In this document: in pieces, positions 16,697 to 25,879 of the stretch
Layout: every line of letters begins with the position of its first letter
How positions within the stretch are numbered: position 1 is the first letter of the stretch
From: Chloroflexota bacterium
GTDB lineage: Bacteria > Chloroflexota > Anaerolineae > Anaerolineales > Villigracilaceae
Assembly: GCA_013112685.1 (NCBI GenBank)
Contig: JABFGC010000001.1
Location: forward strand, 1,240,001 to 1,304,000
Direction: 5' to 3'
Length of the DNA stretch: 64,000 bases
Notes under the pieces: model-generated
The model's input: only the letters and a program-made list of their open reading frames with translations
Told to the model about the DNA's origin: nothing
The model's database searches: none
Position numbers and translations under genes: made by a program

Positions 16697-17953
16697 CTAT
16701 TTATGGAGCGGGAGCAGCACCTTGAGTGTGGCGCCTTTGCCCAGCCCTTCGGATTCCGCCCAGATCTTCCCGCCCTGTGCTTCGACGAGTCCCTTCGCAA
16801 TCGAGAGACCGATTCCCAGCCCGCCGTAACTGCGCGTGTTGGGCGGCTCGATCTGGTAGAACTCTTCGAAGATTTTCCGCAGTTTGTCCACAGGGATACC
16901 CTTGCCCTTATCCTGTACCCAGGCAAGGACTTGATCGCCCTGCTGAACCGCCCCAACGGTGATCTCGCCGCCGTCGTTCGAAAAGCGGACGGCGTTGTTG
17001 ATCAGGTTGACGAACGCGAGGATGGTCTTTTCGGGGTCCACGTTCACAAAGATTGGATCCTCTTGAAATGCGAGGACCAGTTGCAGGTCCCGCCGCGAAG
17101 CGAGATATTTCACTTCGTCGAGCGCAAAGTTCAACACATCCTGCACGGAAACCTTCGATGGGCGAAGCTCCATCTCGTCGGTTTGGAGCAGGGTCAGGTT
17201 GTTCATCTGGTCGAGCAAGGCGCGCATTTCGGTGGCGGCGCTGAGCACCTGGTTGGCGTGCTCCGAAAGGATGCCCTTGGATTCCTCCTGGAGGAACGTG
17301 GCGTAGCCGATGATGATTCCGAGCGGCGTACGCAGTTCGTGCGAGGCGAGCGAGAGGAAGTTGGTTTTGATCTGGTTGGTCTCGCGCACTTTGTTGAGTG
17401 CCTGCTGGGTGGCGCGGAGCAGGCGCGCGTTGTTGATGGCAATGGCGGCGTGCGCGGCGAGGACGGAAAAGGTGATGCTGTCGCTTTCGTCGAAATCGCC
17501 GTTGCGTTTATTGATGGCTTCCAGCACGCCCACCACGCGGTCCTTGATGGGCATGGGCACGCCGAGCAGGGAATGGATCTTGATCTTGACGTGCTCGGAG
17601 ACGATCTGGTAATGACGCGGGTCGTCCTCCACGTCGTTGAGGATGAGCGGCTGGTTGGTGCGGAAGATCGTGCCTGCGATGCTGTTGTCAATCGGCACGG
17701 GGATTTCGGCAAGCTGGGCGGGGTCGGAGCCGGTGGCGGCGGCAAAATACAGGCGCGGGTTGCGCTCGTCGTACAGCAGGATGGATGCGGCTTCGCAGTC
17801 GAGCAATTCCGTGGCGGTGGAGGTGATCAACTGGAGCAGGGCTTCGAGGTCGAGCGTGGAATTCAACGTGACGCTCATCTCCACGAGGCGGAAGAGCAGT
17901 TTGCCGCGTCCCTCCAGGGCTTTGAGTTGTCCGGTTTTGGTGAGGCTGGTCAT
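16697..17953 (-). CDS. GAF-domain sensor histidine kinase
   Basis: 418 residues. The N-terminal half (about 20-175) is a GAF domain (DCEAASILLYDE...LLGVPMPIKDRVVGVLEA in pieces). The C-terminal half holds HisKA with the phospho-acceptor SHELRTPLGI and HATPase_c with N-box NLINNAVRFSN, G1 DKGKGIP and G2 GGLGIGLSIAKG. There is no transmembrane segment, so it is a cytosolic kinase sensing a small molecule or redox state. No response regulator lies next to it. It is divergent from glyA, with 196 nt between. Confidence 0.92.
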   Translation of the reverse strand: MTSLTKTGQLKALEGRGKLLFRLVEMSVTLNSTLDLEALLQLITSTATELLDCEAASILLYDERNPRLYFAAATGSDPAQLAEIPVPIDNSIAGTIFRTNQPLILNDVEDDPRHYQIVSEHVKIKIHSLLGVPMPIKDRVVGVLEAINKRNGDFDESDSITFSVLAAHAAIAINNARLLRATQQALNKVRETNQIKTNFLSLASHELRTPLGIIIGYATFLQEESKGILSEHANQVLSAATEMRALLDQMNNLTLLQTDEMELRPSKVSVQDVLNFALDEVKYLASRRDLQLVLAFQEDPIFVNVDPEKTILAFVNLINNAVRFSNDGGEITVGAVQQGDQVLAWVQDKGKGIPVDKLRKIFEEFYQIEPPNTRSYGGLGIGLSIAKGLVEAQGGKIWAESEGLGKGATLKVLLPLHK

Positions 17954-18018
17954 AGGTTGAGTGTATAACCTTTACCTGCGAAATTCAAGCCCCTTTGGTC
18001 ATATATGTCATTTTCCAC

Positions 18019-18047
18019 TTGACCCTTCCCCCGTCCCGTCCTACAAT
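18019..18047 (+). promoter_or_regulatory. Sigma70-type promoter for glyA-gcvT
   Basis: TTGACC and TACAAT are separated by 17 nt, about 100 nt before the glyA start. A low-complexity word (ACTATCAGACTATCTAACTA, 18089-18108 and onward) fills the 5' leader before the AGGAG ribosome site. Confidence 0.65.
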
Positions 18048-18149
18048 TCCCGTTAGTCTTGTGGTCAATTCACGAGATAACCGCTCTTCGACTATCAGAC
18101 TATCTAACTATCCAAGTATCGAAACTACCCAACCAGGAGACAAAAAAAC

Positions 18150-21100
18150 ATGGCTGACTATCTTGTTCGCGGCAAACTTGCCGACCTCGACCCCGACGTT
18201 TACGAATTGACCCAACTCGAAGCCGAACGGCAATACCGCAAGTTGATTCTGATCCCGAGCGAGTCCACGGCGCCGATGGCGGTGCGCGAGACGCTGATGT
18301 CTGCCTTCCAGAACATCTACGCGGAAGGCTACCCCGACGAGGAGATGCGCTGGATGACCGAGGAGGAGATCCTCGATTACCCCGCGCGTCTTGCTCATTA
18401 CCGCCGCAACGGCGACCCGCGCTATTACAAGGGCGTGGAATATGCGGACGTGGTCGAGTCGCTGGCTCGCCGCCGCGCCGCCGAGGCTTTTGCCGCGAAC
18501 GGCTTCATGGCAGACCAGATTTACGTCAACGTGCAGGCGCTTTCGGGCGCACCCGCCAACAACGCGGTGTACCAGGCATTGCTCAACGTAGGCGACACCG
18601 TGATGGGACTCGACCTCCTGCACGGCGGTCATCTCTCGCATGGCTCGCCCGTCAACCGCAGCGGCAAGTGGTTCAACGCCGTCCATTACAGCGTGGACGA
18701 AAACGAACGGCTGGATTATGAAGCCATCCGCAAACTGGCGAACGAGGCAAAGCCCAAACTGCTCATTGCAGGTTATTCGTCCTATTCGTGGGTCCCCGAT
18801 TGGAAGAAGTTCCGCGAGATTGCCGATGAGGTCGGCGCGTACTTCCTCGCGGACATTTCGCACATCGGCGGGCTGGTAGCGGCGGGAGTTGTCCCCTCGC
18901 CGATTGGCATCGCCCACGTGGTCATGTCCACCACGCACAAGAGCCTGGATGGTCCGCGCGGCGCGGTGCTGTTGACCACATTTGCAGACATCGCCAAGAA
19001 GATTGACAAAGCCGTCTTCCCAGGCGAGCAGGGCGGTCCGCACGTCCAGGTGTTCGCGGGTCTTGCTTTGACCTTCAAACTGGCGCAGACCAGGCAATTC
19101 AAGAAGTTGCAGGAACAGACGATCAAGAATGCGGTGGCGATGGCGGATCAATTCATGAAGCGCGGGCTGCGCGTCCCGTTTGGAGGGACGGACTGCCACA
19201 TGTTGAATGTGGACTGTTCTTCGATTGTTGGAGAAGACGGAACAAAACTCAGCGGCGACCAGGCGGCTCGCATCCTGGACATTGTGGGCATGGTCGTCAA
19301 CCGCAACACGATCCCCGGCGATAAGAGCGCGGCGGCGCCTTCGGGCATCCGCTTGGGAACGCCGTGGATCACCCAGCGCGGATTCGACGAAAAGAAGTCG
19401 CGCCAGTTGGCGGACATCATCGCAGACGTGCTTGCTGGCGTGCGCGCCGCATTCGGTGGATACCGTCCGCAAGGGGAGACAGCGCCGCGCAAAACTGGAT
19501 TTCAACGTGTTGAACTCCGCCAAGTTGAAGGTTCGCAAACTGGCTGAATCGGCGGGGATTGATTTCAAGCCGACGAAGAGCGGGTATCCGCATTTCTATT
19601 ACATTGATGACCCCCTCCCAACCTCCCCCAAGAAGGGGGAGGGGGGTGCCGTATTTGAACTGAGCGGCGCGCGCGTTCGGCAGGTATTGGATTATGCGAC
19701 GGTGTGCGATATGTCCGCGTTGACGAAGGGCAGGTCGGCGGAGACAACGATTGCAACACCAAAAGGCTCGGTCAAAGTCGTGTTGACCTGCGTGAATGCG
19801 AACACGTATCAACTCGAGGCGCCGTCTGCGAAAGCAAGCGTGGTTGCAACATGGTTGCGAGACCTCTCCGATGGGTACGTGTCGTTCAACCTGGACGGTG
19901 AAAAAGATTTCAGCGCGAGGCGGATGCCGGGTCCGTTTATTGTGGCGGATGGCAGGAAGAAGAATGTGGTCAAGCCCTCACCCCTGCCCTCTCCCAGCGG
20001 GAGAGGGGGAAGCGTCGGTGTGGAAAAACCTTTTTATATCGGGATCAAGCCTCCCGTCGGGAACGAAGCGGCGCTCCCATCCTTTGCATGGCAGGACGTC
20101 GAAGGCGAGTTAAAGAAGACAGCGTTGAATCAAACGCATCGAGACCTCGGCGGCAGGATGGTCCCCTTTGCAGGCTGGGAAATGCCTGTGGTGTACACAT
20201 CCATCTTTGAAGAACATTTGGCGACGCGGCAGGCGGCGGGGTTGTTCGATGTCTCGCACATGGGCGTGTACGACGTGCGCGGCGCGGATGCCGCGTCGTT
20301 CCTCGATTCGGTCTGCGGAAACGACTGCGGCGGCTTGCTGCCCGGCGAAAGTCTGTACACGCATTTCCTCACGCCCGATGCGGATGTGATTGACGATACG
20401 CTGGTCTATCGGCGCGGGTGGAATGATTATCTCGTGGTGGTGAACGCATCGAACGATGACAAGGACCGCACGTGGCTGGAGGCGGTACGCGACGGCACGG
20501 TGCGGATTGACAACGACCGACCCTGGGCGCGGACGTATGGTTACAACGCCGAAATCCGCAACCTGCGGGACCCGAAGGCTGGTTCTGCCATGCGGGTTGA
20601 CATTGCGCTTCAAGGACCGAAATCGCGCGACATTTTGCTGGCGATGGGCGTGGACAGTGAAACCCGCGCGCGCATCATAAAATTGAAGCGGACGGAGTTG
20701 TGCGATGCGGTTGTGGGTGGGTTCGACCTAATCGTCTCGCGCACGGGTTACACGGGCGAGAAGATGGCGTTCGAGTTGTTCGTCCACCCCGAGCGCGCGG
20801 TTGACTTTTGGAACGCTGTGTTGAAAGCGGGCGAGCCGTTCGGCGTGAAGCCCATCGGCTTGGGCGCGCGCGACTCGCTCCGCACCGAAGCGGGCTTGCC
20901 GTTGTACGGTCACGAGATGGGATTGGGTTCGGGCAAATTCGACGGGCGCGATTTAGGCGTTGCCGAAGGCGGATTTGGTTCGTACGTGAAGACCTACAAG
21001 CCGTGGTTCATCGGTCGCGATGCCTTTGTGGCGCGCGAGAAGGAGCGCAAAGGCGTGGTCATCCGCTTCCGCTTCGACGAACAACGCACGCGCATGGCGC

Positions 21101-21309
21101 ACAACAGCGACCCTGTGGTGAATGACAAAGGCGAGCGCATCGGCTTCGTCACCTCCTGCGCGATTGACTCCGAGCGCTTCCTGACGGGTCAAGCCTATGT
21201 GGATCTGGCGTATGCCAAAGAAGGCACGCCGATCCTCATCCACCAGGGCGGGGTGATGGATCGTCCACCCGCAGCGGCGAAGGTGGTGAGTCGGTTTGCG
21301 AAGCTTTGA
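18150..21309 (+). CDS. Serine hydroxymethyltransferase-aminomethyltransferase (GlyA-GcvT) fusion, frameshifted
   Basis: The N-terminal about 440 residues are SHMT (serine to glycine, loading CH2-THF), with the PLP-lysine motif STTHKSLDGPRG and NRNTIPGDKSA. The C-terminal about 390 residues are GcvT-like (glycine cleavage T-protein): GGRMVPFAGWEMPVVY, LFDVSHMGVYDVRG and SRTGYTGEKMAFELFV. Between them lie about 200 residues of unassigned sequence (KLDFNVLNSAKLKVRKLAE to PFIVADG) with no good start codon before GcvT, supporting one polypeptide. The frame break is at the G4 run 19473-19476; dropping one G joins the halves. Two repeat copies (19610-19647, 19974-20011) are translated in the linker. 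The activities share folate one-carbon units. Confidence 0.85.
19610..19647. repeat. CCCCCTCCCAACC...GGGGGAGGGG repeat in the GlyA-GcvT linker
   Basis: An imperfect palindrome of C-rich and G-rich arms, translated in frame as DPLPTSPKKGEGG. It is related to 9054-9091. Confidence 0.75.
19974..20011. repeat. GCCCTCACCCC...GAGAGGGGGA repeat in the GlyA-GcvT linker
   Basis: The arms CCCTCTCCC and GGGAGAGGG form a hairpin, translated in frame as KPSPLPSPSGRGGS. It is the closest relative of the copy in LutB-C (9054-9091). Confidence 0.8.
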
Positions 21310-21446
21310 GTAAGTGGTAAGTCGTAATTGAGTAATTAGAGATTGGAGATTGGGACGGCGTATCATCCCCGCAGGGGAGAGGGGGGACGCTGTCTTTTTT
21401 CATCCCCGACAATCTGACAAATTATCAAATATTGTTAAATAAAGCC

Positions 21447-21474
21447 TTGACAATGTCAGGTTTAGGTGTATACT
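21447..21474 (+). promoter_or_regulatory. Promoter with embedded operator-like dyad for the AT-rich island
   Basis: TTGACA (21447-21452) and TATACT (21469-21474) are 16 nt apart and start 37 nt before the first island gene ends its leader. The dyad TGACA-A-TGTCA (21448-21458) overlaps the -35 box. That is where a repressor such as the XRE protein encoded downstream would act; this link is inferred. Confidence 0.7.
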
Positions 21475-21510
21475 ATCAAATAAGAAAAGTTTTGTATGGA
21501 GTAAGAAATT

Positions 21511-22164
21511 ATGCCCGATGCAGATAAAGTTAGAAATCTCTCCCATCGCTGGTCAAAAATGTATAAAAAGATTTGCGAGGGACATTTTAATAATGCTACG
21601 TTGGCCGAAGATGCAATGAGAGCGCTAGCAAAAGATGTTGGAGACTATAGGGACCCTCCTATTCGCCTTTTAAAAGAGGCCGCAATTAGATTAGAGGGTA
21701 TTAGAAATGGCCCGTTATTTCGCCCAGTCTACAATTGGAGTGATGAAGATAATTTTATTCGCAAGTTGGCGTCAAGCTACATTCAAAATTATCGGGCAAA
21801 TCAGCGAGGAATTAACTTAGCTATATCGGTATATAAACGTCTTATAAGCAAGCTGAGGAATGGTGAAGCTATTGCAGGAAATTTCAAAGAGGTGTTATGC
21901 CGTGAATACATCCGTGAGATTTACGATAGCAATTTTACTGAACGAATACCTCTTGTAAGTAATAATGATATTGACCCAGATTGGAACTCAATTAGCCAAA
22001 GGCTGAATGAAATAAACAGTCTTGTTGATAGGAAGATCGGTTCTCTTGCATCAAGAATTGCCCAAAAAGGAAATGTAAGGCGCATTCGATTTAATTCGCG
22101 TCGTCTTCCTCAAAGACCGATAACTATTGAAGATGATATTTCCAGCATTGGAAACAGGATATGA
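21511..22164 (+). CDS. Unknown protein, first gene of AT-rich island
   Basis: 217 residues, basic and largely helical, with no hydrophobic segment. The N-terminal third (HRWSKMYKKICEGHF...AEDAMRALAKDVGDY, in pieces) and the Arg-rich C-terminus (RRIRFNSRRLPQRP) are notable. I do not recognise a family. Its TGA stop overlaps the ATG of the QueC-like gene (ATGA at 22161), so the two are translationally coupled and probably act together. By position it could be the counterpart of the small QatB-type subunit next to QueC-like QatC in Qat defence systems, but no sequence evidence for homology can be read by eye. Base composition is far more AT-rich than the flanks. Confidence 0.75.
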   Translation: MPDADKVRNLSHRWSKMYKKICEGHFNNATLAEDAMRALAKDVGDYRDPPIRLLKEAAIRLEGIRNGPLFRPVYNWSDEDNFIRKLASSYIQNYRANQRGINLAISVYKRLISKLRNGEAIAGNFKEVLCREYIREIYDSNFTERIPLVSNNDIDPDWNSISQRLNEINSLVDRKIGSLASRIAQKGNVRRIRFNSRRLPQRPITIEDDISSIGNRI

Positions 22165-23552
22165 AAACCGCTCGGTTAGATTACACTTTTCTATTTGAGC
22201 CTATCCAAAATCACAGCACTAACGTAACACTTTTAACTCACCCAAAAGACAAGCGCGATTGTTTTACTATCTCAATTAATGATAACTCCTTATCAACCAA
22301 TTGGCTTTCGACCGTCCCGTCAATTAGTGCTGATTTACTTGATTTAGCAATTGCGATTCACGCAGCAGATCGACTTATCAAGAGAAGTGCCGATATACCC
22401 CTTTCTTTTCGTATTAAATTACCAGTCAGAAATTTCGATACTTTTTCCAAAAGCGAGGTCTGTAATCTTTTAACCGATGTTCTTGAATGGTATACCAACG
22501 ACTGTTGGTATTTTGAATTCTCAAAACGAGAAATCTCGGGGCGTGACGTGGAAGTGCAACCTCAATTACCATTGGGAATTCAGCCTGGCGAAATCGAAGT
22601 TGCGTTATGGAGCGGCGGCTTAGACTCGTTATCAGGATTGCACACTCGATTGCTTGCTAATACGGCCACCCATCATGTTCTTGTAGGAACTGGTAGCAAT
22701 TTTTATGTTCTTAAAAAGCAACAGCAAATTGCTCGTGAAATAGATCAGTCATTTTCTGGCCGAACCTCACTAATTCAGATCCCATACAAATGGAGTAAAA
22801 CTCCAGTAACTGGAAAAAATTTTGATCAACGTTCGCGTGGTCTTGTTTTCATTTTGATTGGTGTTGCTTGTGCCCATCACATAGGTAACGGTTCCTTATT
22901 TATATACGAGAATGGGGTTGGGGCGATCAACTTGCCGTACTCCAAAGCTGAGGTCGGTTTAGATCAAGCGAGATCTGTGCATCCATTATCTTTATTACGC
23001 GTTAGCAAGCTTGTATCGAGTCTTTTAAGTGCTCCATTCCAAGTTATCAACCCATATTTGTTTTGGACTAAAGCACAAATGGTAAAAAGTTTAGTCAACA
23101 ATGAAAGAAAGGAACTAATCTTCCTCTCTTCGTCATGCGACAGAAAGCACAGACGGCAAGATGGAATCGCTCAGTGCGGCGTTTGCACTTCTTGTTTACT
23201 GCGACGTCAATCATTGAGCGCTCTAGGCATTGAAGATCAAACTCATTATGACAAAAATCTCATAGATAAGGACGGGGCACATTTCCGAGCTATGCAATAT
23301 CAAGTAAACAGGATACGGTTTTTATTAAAACAACAAGATCCATGGGTTAGTTTGTCAGAGGAGTATCATGATCTAAATGATATTGCAGATCAAATCTCAT
23401 TTCAAACTGAGGAAGAAATTAATAACTCAAGGAGACAACTTATTCAGCTATACACCGAATATGCAGATGAATGGAAATTATTTGAAGAACATATTGAGAA
23501 AGGCACTTCAAACACTATGTTACCTATGCATCATCATAATAAAAACATCTAA
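22161..23552 (+). CDS. QueC-like PP-loop ATPase (7-cyano-7-deazaguanine synthase-like)
   Basis: 463 residues. Residues about 146-160 carry the PP-loop ATP-pyrophosphatase motif ALWSGGLDSLSGL. Residues 326-345 carry a four-Cys Zn site, C-x12-CGVCTSC, followed by LLRR, which is the hallmark of QueC. Unlike housekeeping QueC (about 230 residues) it has a 140-residue N-terminal extension and a helical C-terminal tail. QueC proper converts carboxy-deazaguanine to preQ0. Long QueC-like proteins occur in Qat and some CBASS antiphage systems, where they are thought to modify a protein or nucleotide target. No queD, queE or queF is nearby, so a role in an accessory system is inferred. Confidence 0.85.
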   Translation: MKTARLDYTFLFEPIQNHSTNVTLLTHPKDKRDCFTISINDNSLSTNWLSTVPSISADLLDLAIAIHAADRLIKRSADIPLSFRIKLPVRNFDTFSKSEVCNLLTDVLEWYTNDCWYFEFSKREISGRDVEVQPQLPLGIQPGEIEVALWSGGLDSLSGLHTRLLANTATHHVLVGTGSNFYVLKKQQQIAREIDQSFSGRTSLIQIPYKWSKTPVTGKNFDQRSRGLVFILIGVACAHHIGNGSLFIYENGVGAINLPYSKAEVGLDQARSVHPLSLLRVSKLVSSLLSAPFQVINPYLFWTKAQMVKSLVNNERKELIFLSSSCDRKHRRQDGIAQCGVCTSCLLRRQSLSALGIEDQTHYDKNLIDKDGAHFRAMQYQVNRIRFLLKQQDPWVSLSEEYHDLNDIADQISFQTEEEINNSRRQLIQLYTEYADEWKLFEEHIEKGTSNTMLPMHHHNKNI

Positions 23553-23579
23553 TTTCTTAACCTTGGAAGGATGATTGCA

Positions 23580-24791
23580 ATGGAAGAAAATATTCTCAAC
23601 AAACTTGACATGCGTAAATTAGGGCGCGAGCTACAACAAGCACGATCGAAAAGAGGCTTGACGCAAGCTGATGTTGCTCAAGTTCTAAATGTTGCTCGTA
23701 CGACTATAACCGCTATCGAAAAAGGGGAACGGCGTATTAAGGCGGATGAATTAATTAAATTAGCTCGTGCTTATGGTCGACAAGTAGGTGATTTTGTTCG
23801 AGAACGTCCACAAATTGAACCATTTTATGTTCAATTCCGTGGACCATTTTTGCAAGACGAAGATGAAGATAGCGAAATTTCAAAGTACGTTGACGAACTA
23901 GAAGAGCTATCTCGAGATTATCTTGAACTGGAGCAGATGACGAACTCTCCACTTATTAAGAAATATCCAAATGAATATACTCTCAATGGACTTAGAGTTG
24001 ATTTAGCAGCCGAGGATGTGGCAAATCAGGAAAGAAAACGCCTCGGTCTAGGTGATGGTCCTATACCAATTCTTCGAGATATTTTGGAACAAGATGTCGG
24101 TCTTCGCATCTTTTACTTACCTATCAAGCCATCTAAGTACTCTGCAATGTATTTATACGACCATGAATTAGGAGGATGTATTGGCATTAACATCTTGCAC
24201 CCAGAAGAACGGCGAAGGTGGTCTCTTGCCCATGACTATGGGCACTTCTTGGCGCACAGATATAAGCCAACGATGTTTGTTATCAACAACTATCAACGAA
24301 TGCCTCAGAGTGAACAATTTGCAGATTATTTTGCAGCTCGTTTTCTTATGCCAGCTAGTGGCTTGACGATGCGATTTAACGATATCCGAAAAACCAAGGA
24401 GAAGATCGTAGTTGCAGACTTATGCACACTTGCACATTTTTATGGTGTCTCCGTGGAGGCATTAACGTTACGATTAGAGGATTTGAAGCTAATTCCCACT
24501 GGTATATGGGATAAACTTCAACAGGGCGGTTTCAAAGTTCGAGAAGCGCAAGCACAACTTGGACTAGGCGAAATACCAAGCCAAGATAGCCACCTGCCCA
24601 TTCGATACCAAAACTTGGCAGTGCTTGCATTTGAGCAAGGTTTAATTACCGAAGGTCAATTTGCCCAATATTTAAGGGTTGATAGACTTTCAGCGCGAAA
24701 TATAGCAGAAAACCTGCGTAGGCATATAAGTAAAACCCTGGATATCAATAGCGAGATCGAACTTAATATGACTGAATCAATCAATGTTTAG
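23580..24791 (+). CDS. XRE-family regulator with ImmA/IrrE peptidase domain
   Basis: 403 residues. Residues about 11-69 form an XRE helix-turn-helix (LQQARSKRGLTQADVAQVLN, ARTTITAIEKGERR). Residues about 160-260 are an ImmA/IrrE-type M78 metallopeptidase-like domain with SLAHDYGHFLAHR and SEQFADYFAARFLMP. The usual HExxH is HDYGH here, so Glu is replaced by Asp. Such COG2856 proteins repress their own operons and cleave or sense a partner; they often sit in toxin-antitoxin or mobile-element modules. ATG 23580 has GGAAGG nine nt upstream and is preferred over ATG 23571, which is only one nt away. The PIN-like gene follows after 9 nt. Confidence 0.88.
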   Translation: MEENILNKLDMRKLGRELQQARSKRGLTQADVAQVLNVARTTITAIEKGERRIKADELIKLARAYGRQVGDFVRERPQIEPFYVQFRGPFLQDEDEDSEISKYVDELEELSRDYLELEQMTNSPLIKKYPNEYTLNGLRVDLAAEDVANQERKRLGLGDGPIPILRDILEQDVGLRIFYLPIKPSKYSAMYLYDHELGGCIGINILHPEERRRWSLAHDYGHFLAHRYKPTMFVINNYQRMPQSEQFADYFAARFLMPASGLTMRFNDIRKTKEKIVVADLCTLAHFYGVSVEALTLRLEDLKLIPTGIWDKLQQGGFKVREAQAQLGLGEIPSQDSHLPIRYQNLAVLAFEQGLITEGQFAQYLRVDRLSARNIAENLRRHISKTLDINSEIELNMTESINV

Positions 24792-24800
24792 GATGGGAAT

Positions 24801-25367
24801 GTGTCTATCAATAAGGCGTTTTCACATGACTGCATAATTCTAGATGCCTGTTGCATCATAAACCTATTTGCCTCGCAGCAAATGAGAGCTATTCTAGAAA
24901 CTATTCCAAAGAGTCTCTCTGTAGCCGCTTATGTAAAAGACTACGAGGTTCTTAGCGTATATTCTGGGCCAATTGATAATATACAAGAAGCTTCTGAAAT
25001 AATTGACTTGCAACCCTTTGTAGATCAAAAGCTGCTACTTCTAGTGGACATTGAGAATGAAATCGAAGAGAACACTTATATTAGTTTTGCGGAAAGGCTT
25101 GATGACGGTGAAGCTATAACTGGCGCAATTGCAATAAACCGAAACTGGGCAATAGCAACGGATGACTTGAAATCTGTGAAATTGTTCAAAAGTAAAGCGC
25201 CCCATATTGCTTTAGTGTCAACATTAGATCTTTTGAAATATTGGGTTGATACCCAAAAACCAAGTGAAGATATTATTCGCGAAACCTTGTTAAATATTAG
25301 AGTGAGAGGAAAATATGAACCTCACAAGGATCATCCTTTAATTAAATGGTGGCAAAAATTTAGGTGA
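24801..25367 (+). CDS. PIN-like nuclease, last gene of AT-rich island
   Basis: 188 residues starting with GTG behind AGGA (24790-24793). The fold signature is PIN-like: an N-terminal beta strand ending in an acidic residue (CIILDACCIINLF, D15), the middle motif RLDDGEAITGAIA (D101/E104) and a later IATDDLKS (D121/D122). This gives the acidic residues expected for a metal-dependent RNase. PIN-domain proteins next to XRE-ImmA proteins are a recurrent toxin-antitoxin-like pair. It may be the effector of this four-gene operon, with the XRE-ImmA protein as its switch. Activity and target are inferred. Confidence 0.75.
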   Translation: MSINKAFSHDCIILDACCIINLFASQQMRAILETIPKSLSVAAYVKDYEVLSVYSGPIDNIQEASEIIDLQPFVDQKLLLLVDIENEIEENTYISFAERLDDGEAITGAIAINRNWAIATDDLKSVKLFKSKAPHIALVSTLDLLKYWVDTQKPSEDIIRETLLNIRVRGKYEPHKDHPLIKWWQKFR

Positions 25368-25879
25368 AATCAGTTCTCACTAACATACTCTCATACTTTT
25401 TTTGTCTACCACTTCCGCTGGCGAATGATCCGGTAAACAAACACAACGGGATTGCCAATGCATTTGGGGAAGGGATCGGTTTGGCATCTCCCCGATTGAG
25501 GTAATAATCAAACAAGTCCATTGGACTAACCCCCGTCCTGCTTCGGCGAGCTCAGCACATCGCCTTCCTTGGAGGGAAGGGGTGTCTTTTGCAAGAGCGA
25601 CTCCCCCCCCGCTCGTCGGGGAGGGGTCGGTTGGACCTCTCCCTGACTTGATAATCAATCGGCGGCTCCGTTTGCCCCTCTCCCACAAGGGAGAGGGTAT
25701 TTTGTCGGTCTCTGCTCTACGGATGGGGCTGAAATTCCAAGTCAGTGTTTCAATTGATGGAGTACCTGCCCCTCCCCCTTGGGGAGGCGGGGAGGAGTTT
25801 GTTTTGCCTCCTCATTCTTCGGCTTATAAACTCAATAACCTACGCGCACAATTCTGGAGAACTACTTGATTGCAAACCA
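25368..25879. other. Non-coding spacer with several GC-rich palindromic repeats
   Basis: No gene is supported in this interval. From about 25530 to 25800 it holds at least three repeat words of the CCCCTCTCCC...GGGAGAGGG class (for example CCCCTCTCCCACAAGGGAGA at 25674-25693 and CCTCCCCCTTGGGGAGGCGG near 25773). Composition switches sharply from AT-rich to GC-rich near 25395, marking the right island border. No integrase, direct repeat or tRNA is visible at either border. Confidence 0.65.

Noticed and set aside
21420..25395. AT-rich island as a prophage or integrative element
   Set aside because: No integrase, structural phage gene, direct repeats or tRNA junction could be seen at either border.
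25530..25800. Open frames through the CCCCTCTCCC repeat cluster
   Set aside because: The translations are Pro/Gly/Ser/Arg low-complexity in every frame and no ribosome site or domain is present.
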